Positions 54,895-64,000 of a stretch of 64,000 nt of DNA are shown one piece after another; position 1 is the first letter of the stretch; each line of letters begins with the position of its first letter. The position numbers were made by a program, and so were the translations under genes. The notes beneath the pieces are model-generated. The model made no database searches and had not been told where the DNA came from. It saw only the letters and a list, made by a program, of their open reading frames with translations. The stretch lies in NCBI GenBank assembly GCA_021234155.1, contig JAJEKV010000002.1, positions 32,353,645 to 32,417,644 of the forward strand, given 5' to 3'. The DNA is from Isoetes taiwanensis (lineage: Eukaryota > Streptophyta > Lycopodiopsida > Isoetales > Isoetaceae).

Positions 54895-55123
54895 TGTTAG
54901 AATATTGAATATTGGATTTGTAGAATATGATAAACATGCATTAGATTGCATGCATGTACATGCACATGCGCATGCACGCATGTGATTGCATGCACAACAC
55001 TTGTATAGTATGCATGTGCATTAAGATTTATTCATTGTATATATATTGGATGTGAATAAAGGAGAAAATGTCTTGGTTTGGTGAAAGATTTTGTTTGTTG
55101 TCCTCCTCTACCTATTCTCAACA
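54895..55123 (+). repeat. LTR of the TR-GAG element, right
   Basis: Same as 53944-54172 with two substitutions (GATTTTG for GATCTTG, CCTCTACC for CCTTTACC). Confidence 0.95.
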
Positions 55124-55128
55124 GGAAG

Positions 55129-55629
55129 GAGCATTCAGAACAAGAATTTGGAGATAGAGAGTTTACCTGTCTGTTATAGCGGAACGGTATATCTTTGAGT
55201 TCAATATGGATAATGGGCTTTTCCGTACACTTCGGCTTCATAAATGGCTTGTCTGAAAACAAAAAATGATCAAAAGCAAGCTCTGAAGGCAAAAAATGAT
55301 CTGAAGCAGCTCTGAAGACAAGATGAAATATGCTCAGCCTTGAGATTTCGATCTGTGCATACGCCCAAACCACAACATAAAAAAAACATTGGAAGGTTTA
55401 GAAAATCTAGAGTGAATCGACGACGGAATGAGATAGCCATAGTTGAAGAGTGGCTCAATTTCAAATCTGTCGCTGCCTAATTAGGCTAAACGCATAAGTA
55501 AATGTAGATGGCCAAAATAGTCGCGAGGTGGAGAGGGAACGTTGCATGCGGCGTTACATGCAGCATTCCCTGGCGCGAAAACCAAAGCAATCCAAAAATA
55601 AGAAAGAAGATTTTTCAGCATATTGTTTT
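55129..55629. other. No gene seen
   Basis: The minus strand reads KPFMKPKCTEKPIIHIELKD near 55200-55260, which might be an exon, but nothing recognisable extends it. Confidence 0.35.
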
Positions 55630-55699
55630 CGTGATTCATAAGACTGAATTTTCTCATCCATCCCATTCCTTTCATTTTCAGCCTGCTTAATGTCTGTCA

Positions 55700-56952
55700 T
55701 GTATTCAGAATTGTCTCCATTAGTGCCTTCACCATAAAAAATTACTGACCTTGCATGATCATTATCCAAATCTGGAAGTTTAGTCTCTTTGTTTGTTTTT
55801 GCAATTTCCTTTTGTTTTTCCTTTTCTCTATGCTTATATAGAGTACTCTCATCAAAAGTTACATCTCTACTTAATATAATTCTCTTCTTTGTAGGATCAT
55901 ATAATTAATAACCTTTAGAATGTTCATCATAACCTATGAGATAGCACAAGCAGACCCTATCATCTAGTTTCTTCGTAACTTCCTTTGGTATATGAGCATA
56001 TGTTGCACATCCTGTACACTCTATAATCTTCAAAAGAAGGTTCAGTCCTATACCATAATTTATCAGGAGCTTCTCCATTTGTACTCCTTGTGGGTAGTTT
56101 ATTCTGAATGTTTGCTGCAGATTTGAGAGCTTCCTCCCGTAGAAAATTTGGCAGGCCAGCATGTTTGAGCATAGATCTCACTGCATTAAGCACTGACATA
56201 TTCTTCCTTTCTGCTACTCCATTTTTTTTGAGGTGTATGTGAGCAAGTAAGTTGCCTTTTATTCTGAGATTTAGACAATATTTGTTGACCCTGTGAGAAA
56301 CAAATTCACCTCCTCTATCAGTTCTCAAACATTTGATTTTCTTACCAGTTTGCCTCTCCGCTTCAGCTTGAAATATTCTGAATACTTCAAAATTTTGATC
56401 TTTGGTTCTTAGGGTGTAGCATTTAGTTTTCCTAGTTAGATCATCTGTAAAGGTGATGAAATACCTTTTCGCATGTATGCTCCTTACATTTAAGGATCCA
56501 CATAGATCACTGTGCACGATTTCCAAGATTTCTTTTGCCCTTTTGGCATGCTTTGGAAATGGTAGTCTGCTGTTTTTACCTAGTAAGCAGCCTTCACACT
56601 TAAGATGTTCTTCCTTATTTTCTTCTCCTATAATCAGCCCCTTTTTAATCATATAGTTAATATTGTTTGCATGAGTATGCCCCAACATCTCATGCCACAA
56701 TTGTAAGGTAGGTATCCTTACTGTATTGATTATATCAGCCATATCATTGTAAAAGCCAAAAAGCTTGCCAATACGTTTCCCAAGAAACTTGATTTTATTA
56801 TGCATCATCACTTTACAAAGTAACTTTTCAAAAACCACTTGATATCCAAGATCCATAAGTTGTGTAATAGAAATAAGGTTCTTGACTATATTAGGCACAT
56901 AAAACACTTTTTCAAGCATTACAATTTTTCCTTCTAAATCATACAGTTCCAA
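55700..56952 (-). pseudogene. Copia integrase, reverse copy
   Basis: LWHEMLGHTHANNINYMIKK and CEGCLLGK form the zinc site. VHSDLCGS, RTDRGGEFVS and KKNGVAERKNM carry the DDE residues. A frameshift near 56000 separates the C-terminal part (LCYLIGYDEHSKGY). The RT part is missing. Confidence 0.9.
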
Positions 56953-56965
56953 AAGACCACCTTCT

Positions 56966-58173
56966 TCAACCTTTTCTAGTTTCCCATCTCTCGTTGAAAC
57001 AAAACTGGAATTTTTTAGTGTTCTCCTTTAGCCTGCATCTAGATTTTATCACGCTTCTTTCAGCTCCACTATCTATGACAAATAGGTTATCATCATCCTT
57101 AGAACATTTTTCAGAAACTGAGAAAGTTTTTGAAATTGTTACCTCTGCATTTTCGTCCATTTTTTCTTCAGGTTCTTCTTCATGCGCCTCTCTAGTTATA
57201 TTCACAGCAGTTGGTCTTCCTTTTCCTTTGTTCTTGAAGTTTCCTCTTCCTCTGGAACTAGCATTGTATCCCCTGCCTCTAGTAGTCATGCCTCGTCCCT
57301 TGTTCTTATCTTGATCCCTTGGGCTGGAGCAGTTAGCAGCAACATGTCCATATCCTTGGAAATTAAAGCATCTATTGTCCTTTGACGATTTGGGGCAGTT
57401 AGCCTTAATGTGACCATCTGTATTGCAGTAAAAACAAGGTCCTACTCGTCCTTTTCCCCCAGCATAGAGTATCTCACTAGCTTCATCATTCTCCTTTTTT
57501 ACTTTCCTTTGCTCAACTTCTGTTGTTAGCATATTTTCTGCTCTGTTTCTTGTCTTTGCTACATTCCTTATTAGAACTGACAAATGCTCATTAGATGAAA
57601 CAACCCTAGCTATGGATAATATCTGGTATCTTTTATTGATGACCACTCCAGCTCCATCTAAATCTGCTATGATGTTATCGAATTTATTGAAAAATTCTGA
57701 TACATCTTCATCCTCATGAAACTTCAAGTTCCTTAATTGACTCTCCAAAACATCAATTTGTGAAGAGGTTTTGGCTTCATGATTTTTAAGCAAGTAACTC
57801 CACATTTGTCGAGGTGTCTTACCTCTCAATTTGAGCATGATTGTTGGTCCAACCTTGCTGCAGATAATGCCTTTGGCCTCTTTTATTTTTGCTATTCTGG
57901 ATGCATTAGATGAGATTCCTTCTCCACTTGGATATAATCCTGAGTTTGCAGACAAACCTCCTCCTCTAGCTTCTCCTGCTGTTGAACTTGCAGCTGCAGC
58001 ACTTGTAGCAGATGTATCTTTGAATTATCCTCATCTTCATTGGGATCTACTAGTTCCCAAAGTTCTTCCACCTCCAAGATATGCATAATCGGGTTTTTCC
58101 AGATTTGAAACCCGGGTCCTCCTTTGTAAACTTCAACTGCATTAAGTATACTTGCACCAAATCTACTTGCCAT
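56966..58173 (-). pseudogene. Copia gag and protease, reverse copy
   Basis: The first frame (58173-57892) gives MASRFGASILNAVEVYKGGP and ELWELVDPNEDED. The second (57955-56966) gives the remaining gag through ADLDGAGVVINKRYQILS and two zinc knuckles (CFYCNTDGHIKANC, CFNFQGYGHVAANC, the second with Cys changed to Phe). It then reaches the protease DSGAERSVIKSRC. The reading across VVINKRYQ shows what the other copy looked like before the tyrosine-recombinase array entered. Confidence 0.9.
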
Positions 58174-58207
58174 GACTTATAACCTGGAGTGCTCTGATAC
58201 CACTTGT

Positions 58208-58772
58208 TGTTAGTTCAACTTGTCTACAACAATTCAATGTTCAATGAAACAAATTATCCACTAACAAATTAATGCTTCAATCTTATATTTGCTAAGATAA
58301 CCAAATACCACTAAACCATTGAATGACACAATTTCGAATTTACTGTAGCTTTGGTATTGACCAGGTTACTGTAGCTGCATTGACCATACTTGTTAAACAC
58401 TTATCTGGTAGATCGGGCTCACTCAGAGTTAGATCTACAGGTCTGTGACTTATAGATCAATGCATCCGATGGTTAGGCAACCGAGTTCCACAGCTCCGAT
58501 GGTTTTGCCTCCACCGAGCATTCAAATCGAGACATGCCTCGATGCTATTTGCTGGCTTTAATAGGAAACAAGTTTTTCTAAGCATTTGAAGACTTCAGTA
58601 TTAAACTTTAATCTAATAGTATTTCTAGAACAATAAGTCACCCCATGTGACTATAGATCATATGTAGCCAATAAAAGGATACTATAACTTGCAAAACTGT
58701 AACCTTGCACTGAATCATAACTTTGCAGAATCACCAACTTATTCTGAGAATATTGCCTGACTATCATCAACA
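58208..58772 (-). repeat. Copia LTR, reverse copy
   Basis: 565 bp, starting TGTTAGTTC on the plus strand and ending CATCAACA. Only this LTR of the copy is present. Confidence 0.85.
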
Positions 58773-59054
58773 TAATTCATGCCTGGCGTGAACTAGATAC
58801 AATGGCTAGTTTTCTTAATATTAATCCCTTACACGCCAAGCGCGAATTAGCAAATGGGCATTAAGTGCCTTCTGCTAATTCTACTATTGCATTCAAAGAG
58901 TTTAAATTATAAATTAGCCCAATTCACGCCTAGCGTGATTTTGCTAATATATAATTGCTACTATTAATCTCTTATACACGCCAAGCGCGAATAAACTGTT
59001 CAAATCCTTTTTCTAACTTCCTTCCAGTTTAAATCCGCTTTTGTTGTCTATCTC
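58773..59054. repeat. Four dispersed near-palindromes (CACGCC..GCGTGA type)
   Basis: ATGCCTGGCGTGA (58779), ACACGCCAAGCGCGAA (58831), TCACGCCTAGCGTGA (58924) and ACACGCCAAGCGCGAA (58976) alternate between two versions in AT-rich sequence. Confidence 0.8.
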
Positions 59055-59081
59055 TTTTTTTTTTTTTTTTTTTTTTTTTTT
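59055..59081. repeat. 27-bp T run
   Basis: An uninterrupted poly-T. It could be the poly-A tail of a minus-strand retroposon lying to its right, but no target duplication was found. Confidence 0.8.
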
Positions 59082-59114
59082 GCATAGATCATTAATTATC
59101 TCTTCCCTTCAGTA

Positions 59115-59606
59115 ATGCCAGGACTCATGAACGAGTGGGTGGAGGGGGCGCTTCCGCCTTCCACGCCTAGCATAAACTCTAATGACGTTGAGGTTGAGCA
59201 GTTTGAACACATGCCTGGAGCGTATTCAACTGAAGTTCCTCCTGTGCCAGAAGGAGATTTCGTGCCAGGGCCTATACCAATCTTCGAGTTTCGTGAAGGT
59301 CTTGATATTTACCGCCATAATATGATTGCTCTTGGTGAGATGTGTTCAGGGATGGCCAGAAGCATGGGCTTATTCAATGAGAAGTTATATCGTGCTCTGA
59401 AGAGGCTTGAAATAGAGAATGTTCAGCTGAGAATGAGAATTGTTGAGCTCGAGGGCATTTTGGATAATAGTCCAATAGCTACACCATCTAATTTGCCAGA
59501 TTCTGTTGTGCCAGCTTCTCTTGTTCCAACCTCTCAGCTTCTCATGTTTCTACTTCTGCTGTGCCAGCTTCTCCTGTGCTAGCATTTGATACTACTGAGG
59601 AATAAT
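59115..59606 (+). CDS. Unrecognised coiled-coil ORF, frameshift near its end
   Basis: MPGLMNEWVEGALPPSTPS starts a frame with a Pro-rich acidic first half and a leucine-rich coiled coil (YRALKRLEIENVQLRMRIVE). Near 59540 the frame turns into a Leu-rich artefact; the next frame continues ASHVSTSAVPASPVLAFD with repeated VPAS and ends TTEE. So a single base change probably broke a longer ORF. I know no family; a transposon-associated structural protein is one option. Confidence 0.4.
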
Positions 59607-59830
59607 ACACAGATATATGTAGAAAAATGTAAAGACCGTCTAGTGTTTTGTAAACTCATGAATGGTCTGGTCTACAGGCCTTATAGTTTTGAAATTTTGA
59701 CTGAATGATCTGGTGTGCATGGCTATTAATTTTACACATATGATAGAATCAACTTGAGCATCTTAGTATATGAATTCAATTTACTTCTTTTGATGCATCT
59801 TCCTCTACATCTTTCGCAAAAATGAAACTC

Positions 59831-60285
59831 TTACTTTTTTAAGCGAATTACTGACCATGCAACAAAGGTTCCGATGCTTTTTCCGACTGTGTCTCCATCA
59901 GGATGCCTTCTGAGGATCTTCACATGATCACTTTCCAGAGGAACTCCATGGCATACTGCTTCTGGATCGATTGATTCTATTTTGCAATTCCCCATCCTCC
60001 TCTTCAAATTCGTCATCAGCATATAACTTTCCTCTCCAACATTGTTGAATCTCGTAAGATTATGGGATTAAATTGCAGCGGGCGATCCAAAAGAGCAGAT
60101 GAACTTACATGAAGGCGCTCGACATCGTTCAGGCACAGGCGTCTTCCCAATTTTTTCGAGCTCTTTTGATTTCTTGGTATGGGCTTTCGAATGGCAAGAA
60201 AGCTGACGGCATGATTAGGTTTCAAATTATCTGTTAATTGTACTGTTTTTTTAGCGGCTGAGTGAGATCTAATTTTGGATTTCAT
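59831..60285 (-). pseudogene. Fragment resembling a plant transposon-associated domain (DUF8039-like)
   Basis: Minus strand, 60022-59831: RMGNCKIESIDPEAVCHGVP, LESDHVKILRRHPDGDTVGK and SIGTFVAWSVIRL. The HGVPL...VGxSIGTFVAW pattern recalls the domain found in plant CACTA-associated and Ulp1-type proteins. A basic leader (MKSKIRSHSAAKKTVQL, 60285) lies upstream in another frame. Similarity is from memory of the pattern only. Confidence 0.45.
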
Positions 60286-60504
60286 AATACTGCGGTTGTT
60301 GAACCATTAACTGCCGGTCCAATCATGTGCAGTCTAGTAGGCGCAATCGTAAAATTTTTTACTGTCGATTAGAAGTCGATCTGCGAAATCTGAATAACCG
60401 CTCGCATCTATCGGACCGTCGATCTAACATCAATCCGGATGACACCCATCGATCTAAAGTCGAATCGACTAACCAAACCTGACCGTCAATTGCTTATGGA
60501 AATC

Positions 60505-60513
60505 TATATAAGG
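60505..60513 (+). promoter_or_regulatory. TATA box candidate
   Basis: TATATAAGG lies about 85-90 bp before the ATG at 60600, in a fitting position for the following gene. Confidence 0.5.
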
Positions 60514-60599
60514 TTTTGAATTTTTTTTTCTTGCTTTTTTATTGCAAACTTACTCCAAGGCACTCAAGAACTTCAAGGCGCTCAAGATCTTCGCGAAAA

Positions 60600-62310
60600 T
60601 GCCGCTCAAAGGTCGTGCTGCTTTGAACTCTGCCCGAGCCACGAGAGAAGCTACTCAAGGTTAGTATTCTTCATCATTCTGTAGTCATTTGTTCATTGTT
60701 ATATTCTTTGTTCAGTATTTAGGATTCTGTTCATTGGTCTGTTTATTGTATAATGTTTGTTCTTTATTTTCTATCAATAAATCTTCTGCCCGGCTTAATT
60801 GTTCTGTCTATCATTTCTCTGGCAGTGAGTTAAATCTGCCTTTGTATAATTGTCCTTCCTCTGTTTAATTGTCCTGCCCGTGATTAACTGTTCTGTATAT
60901 AATTTGTCTGGCAGTGAGTAAATTATTTTGCCCGTGTTTAATTGTCCTGCCTGTGAGTGATTGTTTAGCCTTTGCTTTTTTGTCCTACCTGTGATTAATC
61001 TGTCTGTAATTGGCAACTGTATGCCATTCTTTACAGTTTAGTTTGTCTGGAATGGTTCAGCTGCTATTTTAGATTTCATCTTGATGTTGGATAGACAACT
61101 CAAAATCGCGCTAAGCATGTATTGCACCCGCGTTTGCAGGGAAGAAGAGGCAAAACCGGTTGGTATATAGTTGCTACACCTCCTCCTAAGAAAGCAAGAG
61201 GCTCGGAAGATGTTCTTGCGACCTCAAGATCACAGAAGAAGGGAAAGCCTAACAAGAATGCAGTACCCTATGCATTATCGATGGATGATAGCGGATCCAT
61301 TATCAGAGCAGACACAGATCCTCGATGCCCCGAGGAGAAGATAGATGACAGTGCGGAGTGGTATGTTGACATAGGTAAAATAAATGGTAAGGTGGATCTT
61401 GTGTTACACTCCAGGAAAAAAGAGACCAAATGTATTCTTATCACTTGTGAGGAGTAGGATGACATATATTGTTAACTCCTGGTGGAGGTTGTGAAGAACC
61501 ACAAGAAAGATCTCATCAGATTTACACATGCCAGGGCAACAGGTTTCAAAGAGGGTCTAATGAAGAAGGACGTGAGTTCTGAGTCATGTTTCAAGTATGG
61601 ATGGCCTCAAAATACTGCTCTCACTACAGTGTCTATAAGTGAAATGGTGTTTGCAGTGAGGAGAGCTTTGCGAGGACCTTCTCCAAGCTATTACCTGGAA
61701 GACTTGAAGCATCAAAATGATATCAGGGATATACGAAGATTGCTGGACTTAGAAAAGGACATCCCAGCTGCAACAGTTGATGGCATGCTGGCAGAAAATG
61801 AGTCCGAAAAAAATTTACAGCTGAAAGCAATGAGTAGGCTAGTCAAGTATGCAGACAACTACCCACTTGGCCAATCTTTTACACATCCCATCCATGTTGA
61901 CCGCCTGGTGAGATCACATAAGTCAACGTTTTATTAGCACGAGGTATGATTCTGAGCATGCAAGAGAAATCTTGAGGACGATGGTGAGGAATCCAGGCCA
62001 AATCCCCATGCCAGCAGATGTGCTTCCTTGGGATAAGAAAAAGGATGCTCCACTCCAGTGGGCAACGCTGGAGGAGCTTACAATAGAGAACCCAAATGTA
62101 TGCTTTCTTATTATTGAGGGACAACATTCTATTGAAGCACAATGATCCCTCTACAACTAGGCTAAGCAAATAGGGCAAACCATGTGTCTGCTTCATTACA
62201 ACCACAGGAGGTGTCGGTTTTTAAGCTCCCATACACCTGTAGAGGACCTTGCAGAGATTAGTGCAACATTAAATGAAATGGACGAAGTCTTCCTTTATAA
62301 AAGGTTAGTA
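60600..62310 (+). pseudogene. Decayed gene with a ParB-like IEGQHS motif
   Basis: A short first exon (MPLKGRAALNSARATREATQ) ends at a GTTAGT donor. A second exon follows CGTTTGCAG at about 61140 and reads TPPPKKARGSEDVLATSRSQ. In-frame stops at 61456 and 61471 interrupt CEE-DDIYC-LLVEVVKNHKK; they fit TGG-to-TAG and CAA-to-TAA changes. The protein goes on with YGWPQNTALTTVSISEMVFA, FTHPIHVDRLVRSHKSTFY, then after a shift near 61935 ILRTMVRNPGQIPMPADVLP and NPNVCFLIIEGQHSIEA. The GQH motif after a hydrophobic strand recalls ParB/sulfiredoxin-fold domains. Function is unknown; decay suggests a silenced transposon gene. Confidence 0.5.
60780..61010. repeat. Degenerate short repeats (TTAATTGTCCTGCC-like)
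   Basis: TTTAATTGTCCTGCCCGTGA and variants, plus two copies of TCTGGCAGTGAGT, fill the presumed first intron. Confidence 0.7.
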
Positions 62311-62518
62311 TATTAGGTAACCATCATTCAATTAAATTGGGATTATGTCTTAATTTTGGGACAAATTTCATATTGCATGTTTTTAGTAGCATATTCAAAT
62401 TCACACATTTCACCTCAAAATTATGAAAACGTAATATCATGTTATTTACAAAATAGTCAATATTTCACAATATAGCACCATATCATATAAACGTGATAAC
62501 AAAAATTTACATAGTTAT
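62311..62518. other. Intergenic gap between convergent genes
   Basis: AT-rich, with no ORF. The two genes read towards each other and stop about 210 bp apart. Confidence 0.5.
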
Positions 62519-63202
62519 TCAACTTTCTTCAAGCACCCCCAATGATATCATAGCCTTCTTCCTGACATCCTGAGGTATTGTAATTATCGCATTTCTAGCT
62601 GGAATAGTGTTTGGAGTCCATGAGTACAAAACACTTTCATAGTCTAGCCAAAGATCAGGATCACTCGAATTTCTCCTCCATCTCTTTGTCCAACAATCTG
62701 AGTACCTTTCTTTATCCGATACGTTGGTCAACTGATGCACTGGACACCACCATTCCACCCGCACATGGTTGAAGTTAATATTACCTTCTTCTTTGCAAAT
62801 ATCAGAGATAGTGCACCCCAACCACACTGGATATGTATCTAAATCTGCTGGCTTTACTACCACAAATTGGTGGCATTCCAAGTCAGTGGAAGGTTCATAA
62901 GCATCCATGCCTAGAAACTTTGGCCTATTGTTCTTAGGACCAACATAGTGTTTGTCAGAAGGAGGAGGAGCATATTGCTTGCGAATGCTACTTACAGTGT
63001 CATCAACATCCTCAACACCTGCTAAGGTCTTCCACCTAGTTTTAGGCAACCATCCTTCTTTCAATTCATCTGAGGATGTGTCTATCTCCCCCAACAGGTT
63101 AATCACCTTCTTCCAATAAGCCACCAAGGCACGATTGGTGTCATCTGGATTGGTTTGCCAATGCTTTATATAGTCCTGGATTCCTTCCTTAGTCAATCCC
63201 AA
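62519..63202 (-). CDS. Downstream part of the DUF7869-like protein gene
   Basis: A 227-residue frame with no internal stop: MGLTKEGIQDYIKHWQTNPD, LPKTRWKTLAGVEDVDD, KHYVGPKNNRPKFLGMDAYE, and FVVVKPADLDTYPVWLGCT. The VVKPAD...PVWLG-I pattern recalls small binding domains at the end of transposon proteins. It overlaps the preceding frame by 14 bases (63189-63202), so the two are parts of one gene separated by a one-base shift (KQFGID / MGLTKEGIQ; LGLTKEGIQ would continue the protein). Confidence 0.6.
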   Translation of the reverse strand: MGLTKEGIQDYIKHWQTNPDDTNRALVAYWKKVINLLGEIDTSSDELKEGWLPKTRWKTLAGVEDVDDTVSSIRKQYAPPPSDKHYVGPKNNRPKFLGMDAYEPSTDLECHQFVVVKPADLDTYPVWLGCTISDICKEEGNINFNHVRVEWWCPVHQLTNVSDKERYSDCWTKRWRRNSSDPDLWLDYESVLYSWTPNTIPARNAIITIPQDVRKKAMISLGVLEES

Positions 63203-63992
63203 ATTGTTTCACTTCTTCAGTAGGTTTTAGAGCTTTTGGTTGACCTAGAGGTATCATAGGCTTGCCATTCTCATCTCTACGCCATATTTCCTCCCCTCCT
63301 CTCCACTCATCCTCTGAAGGTCTCATCTTCCATTGGAAGATTGGAATCCCATCTCTCACCCAAAAAGTGAATTGCAGAGGCCTAGAATGACCTTCAAGAT
63401 CCAATGTATAACCATCCACAAAGCTCTTCCAATCGGGCACTTCTTCTATGAGAGAAGCTATAAGGTTTGGAGTAGTGCATTCATGCAAGATTTCCATTAG
63501 CCTAGGAAAGTTGGTCACTGTCTGCTGCTTCAGTATACAACTATATTTGCCAAATAATGCATCCACATCCTCATGGGTATCCCCGGGCATAAGAAACCCT
63601 AAATTAACTCTTTCAAATATCCCCACAGCTGTTAAGTAGGATAGGAAAGAAAACATCCACCTGTTCTTATTTTGGCCAGCACAATTATCAAGTTGCAAGA
63701 GAAACCTTTTGGGTAGATCTTGAGGTCTAGCACGTGAAGTTGAAGCTCCAACATGTTCATTAGACCCATGCTTCCTAAACCTTGCCTTGCTGAACTTTTC
63801 AATATTGTTAGGATTTCCATCTAACAATGCTCTATGTAGTGCCTGGCTAGCTGTAGGGTCCTGGAGATGACCATTGTATCCATTTTCATAGTTTCTCAAA
63901 CACCTCATGATACTCCCAATATGAAAATCTGGACCATCACTCCACAACTCCAAACTAAAATGGCCATAGTAGGTTTGAGTCTGCCCATGCAA
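63189..63992 (-). CDS. DUF7869-like protein, partial (runs off the window)
   Basis: The frame is open to the window edge. It has FLLQLDNCAGQNKNRWMFSF, LSYLTAVGIFERVNLGFLMP, and GDTHEDVDALFGKYS. This LQxDNxxxxNKNR...GxTHEDxD pattern is what I recall for DUF7869, a domain widespread in mosses, cnidarians and some vascular plants, often in multicopy proteins. The Asp and Glu residues would suit an RNase H-like catalytic site, which is an inference. The 5' part lies beyond 64000. Confidence 0.65.
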   Translation of the reverse strand: MHGQTQTYYGHFSLELWSDGPDFHIGSIMRCLRNYENGYNGHLQDPTASQALHRALLDGNPNNIEKFSKARFRKHGSNEHVGASTSRARPQDLPKRFLLQLDNCAGQNKNRWMFSFLSYLTAVGIFERVNLGFLMPGDTHEDVDALFGKYSCILKQQTVTNFPRLMEILHECTTPNLIASLIEEVPDWKSFVDGYTLDLEGHSRPLQFTFWVRDGIPIFQWKMRPSEDEWRGGEEIWRRDENGKPMIPLGQPKALKPTEEVKQFGID

Positions 63993-64000
63993 GATTGCCC

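Larger units (their letters stand above)
53944..55123 (+). mobile_element. Young non-autonomous copia element (TR-GAG type)
   Basis: Two 229-bp LTRs (53944-54172, 54895-55123) differ at two positions. They are flanked by the exact 5-bp duplication GGAAG (53939-53943 and 55124-55128). The PBS TGGTATCAGAGC abuts the left LTR, and GAGGGGGAG precedes the right. The 722-bp interior encodes gag and a short RNase H tail (TETQVADIFTKPLRRARFEE). Protease, integrase and RT are deleted, so it would need enzymes from another element. This layout is known as a TR-GAG element. Confidence 0.95.
55630..58772 (-). mobile_element. Truncated Ty1/copia element, second copy of the main family
   Basis: Minus strand: 5' LTR at 58772-58208, PBS complement GCTCTGATACCA at 58191-58202, gag, protease and integrase, then a break near 55630 before the RT. 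It aligns with the element at 38508-50976 and supplies the uninterrupted reference for its gag. The LTR begins TGTTGATGATAGTCAGGCAA, recognisably like the other family LTR but diverged. Confidence 0.9.

Overview
This window is nuclear DNA of a land plant. The evidence is a four-exon plant bHLH transcription factor gene, Ty1/copia elements primed by plant initiator tRNA-Met (TGGTATCAGAGC), a plant L1-type LINE, a hAT element with a BED finger, a PIF/Harbinger element, a sucrose-transporter gene fragment and long CT/GA microsatellites. The lineage cannot be fixed from sequence alone. A large, transposon-rich genome such as a gymnosperm or fern is my guess. I see no bacterial genes, rRNA, tRNA or CRISPR array.

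Layout. 1-6.3 kb: a purine-rich, non-coding tract with hairpin repeats at its start and a 160-bp direct duplication (737-896 and 6369-6528). 6.6-18.8 kb: a minus-strand hAT transposase gene whose four exons splice in frame to about 812 codons. Its first intron holds a full-length 9-kb L1-type LINE with a 17-bp target duplication, and that LINE holds a 2.2-kb TIR element in ORF2 that carries an array of GGTATAAATTTATACC palindromes. 19.5-21.8 kb: a sucrose-transporter fragment and the end of a Harbinger-like element. 21.8-25.1 kb: CT microsatellites and a second LINE with a (CATTT)n tail. 25.1-29.8 kb: a decayed PIF/Harbinger element with inward-facing DDE nuclease and Myb-like genes. 30-34.5 kb: mostly unrecognised sequence with a foldback and local duplications. 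34.56-36.2 kb: the one clearly intact host-type gene, an AMS-like bHLH factor.

38.5-51.0 kb: a Ty1/copia element with LTRs, PBS, gag, integrase, RT and RNase H, heavily interrupted. Inside its gag sits the most unusual object here: a 5.4-kb head-to-tail array of three units of a tyrosine-recombinase element. Units 1 and 2 encode a gag-like coiled-coil protein and a tyrosine recombinase; unit 3 shares only the ends. Each unit junction forms a long hairpin, and removing the array restores the copia frame without an evident target duplication. The copia copy also contains two tiny truncated SINE-like inserts, a MITE and a retroposon.

53.9-58.8 kb: a young 1.18-kb non-autonomous copia element with gag only (TSD GGAAG) and a truncated reverse copy of the larger copia family. 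59-64 kb: a small coiled-coil ORF, a minus-strand fragment resembling a transposon-associated domain, and two convergent decayed or partial genes. One carries a ParB-like IEGQHS motif on the plus strand. The other resembles DUF7869 on the minus strand. They may belong to one poorly described transposon.

Apart from the bHLH gene, nearly everything is mobile DNA. The nesting order gives relative ages: hAT before L1 LINE before TIR element; copia before tyrosine-recombinase array, SINE fragments, MITE and retroposon.
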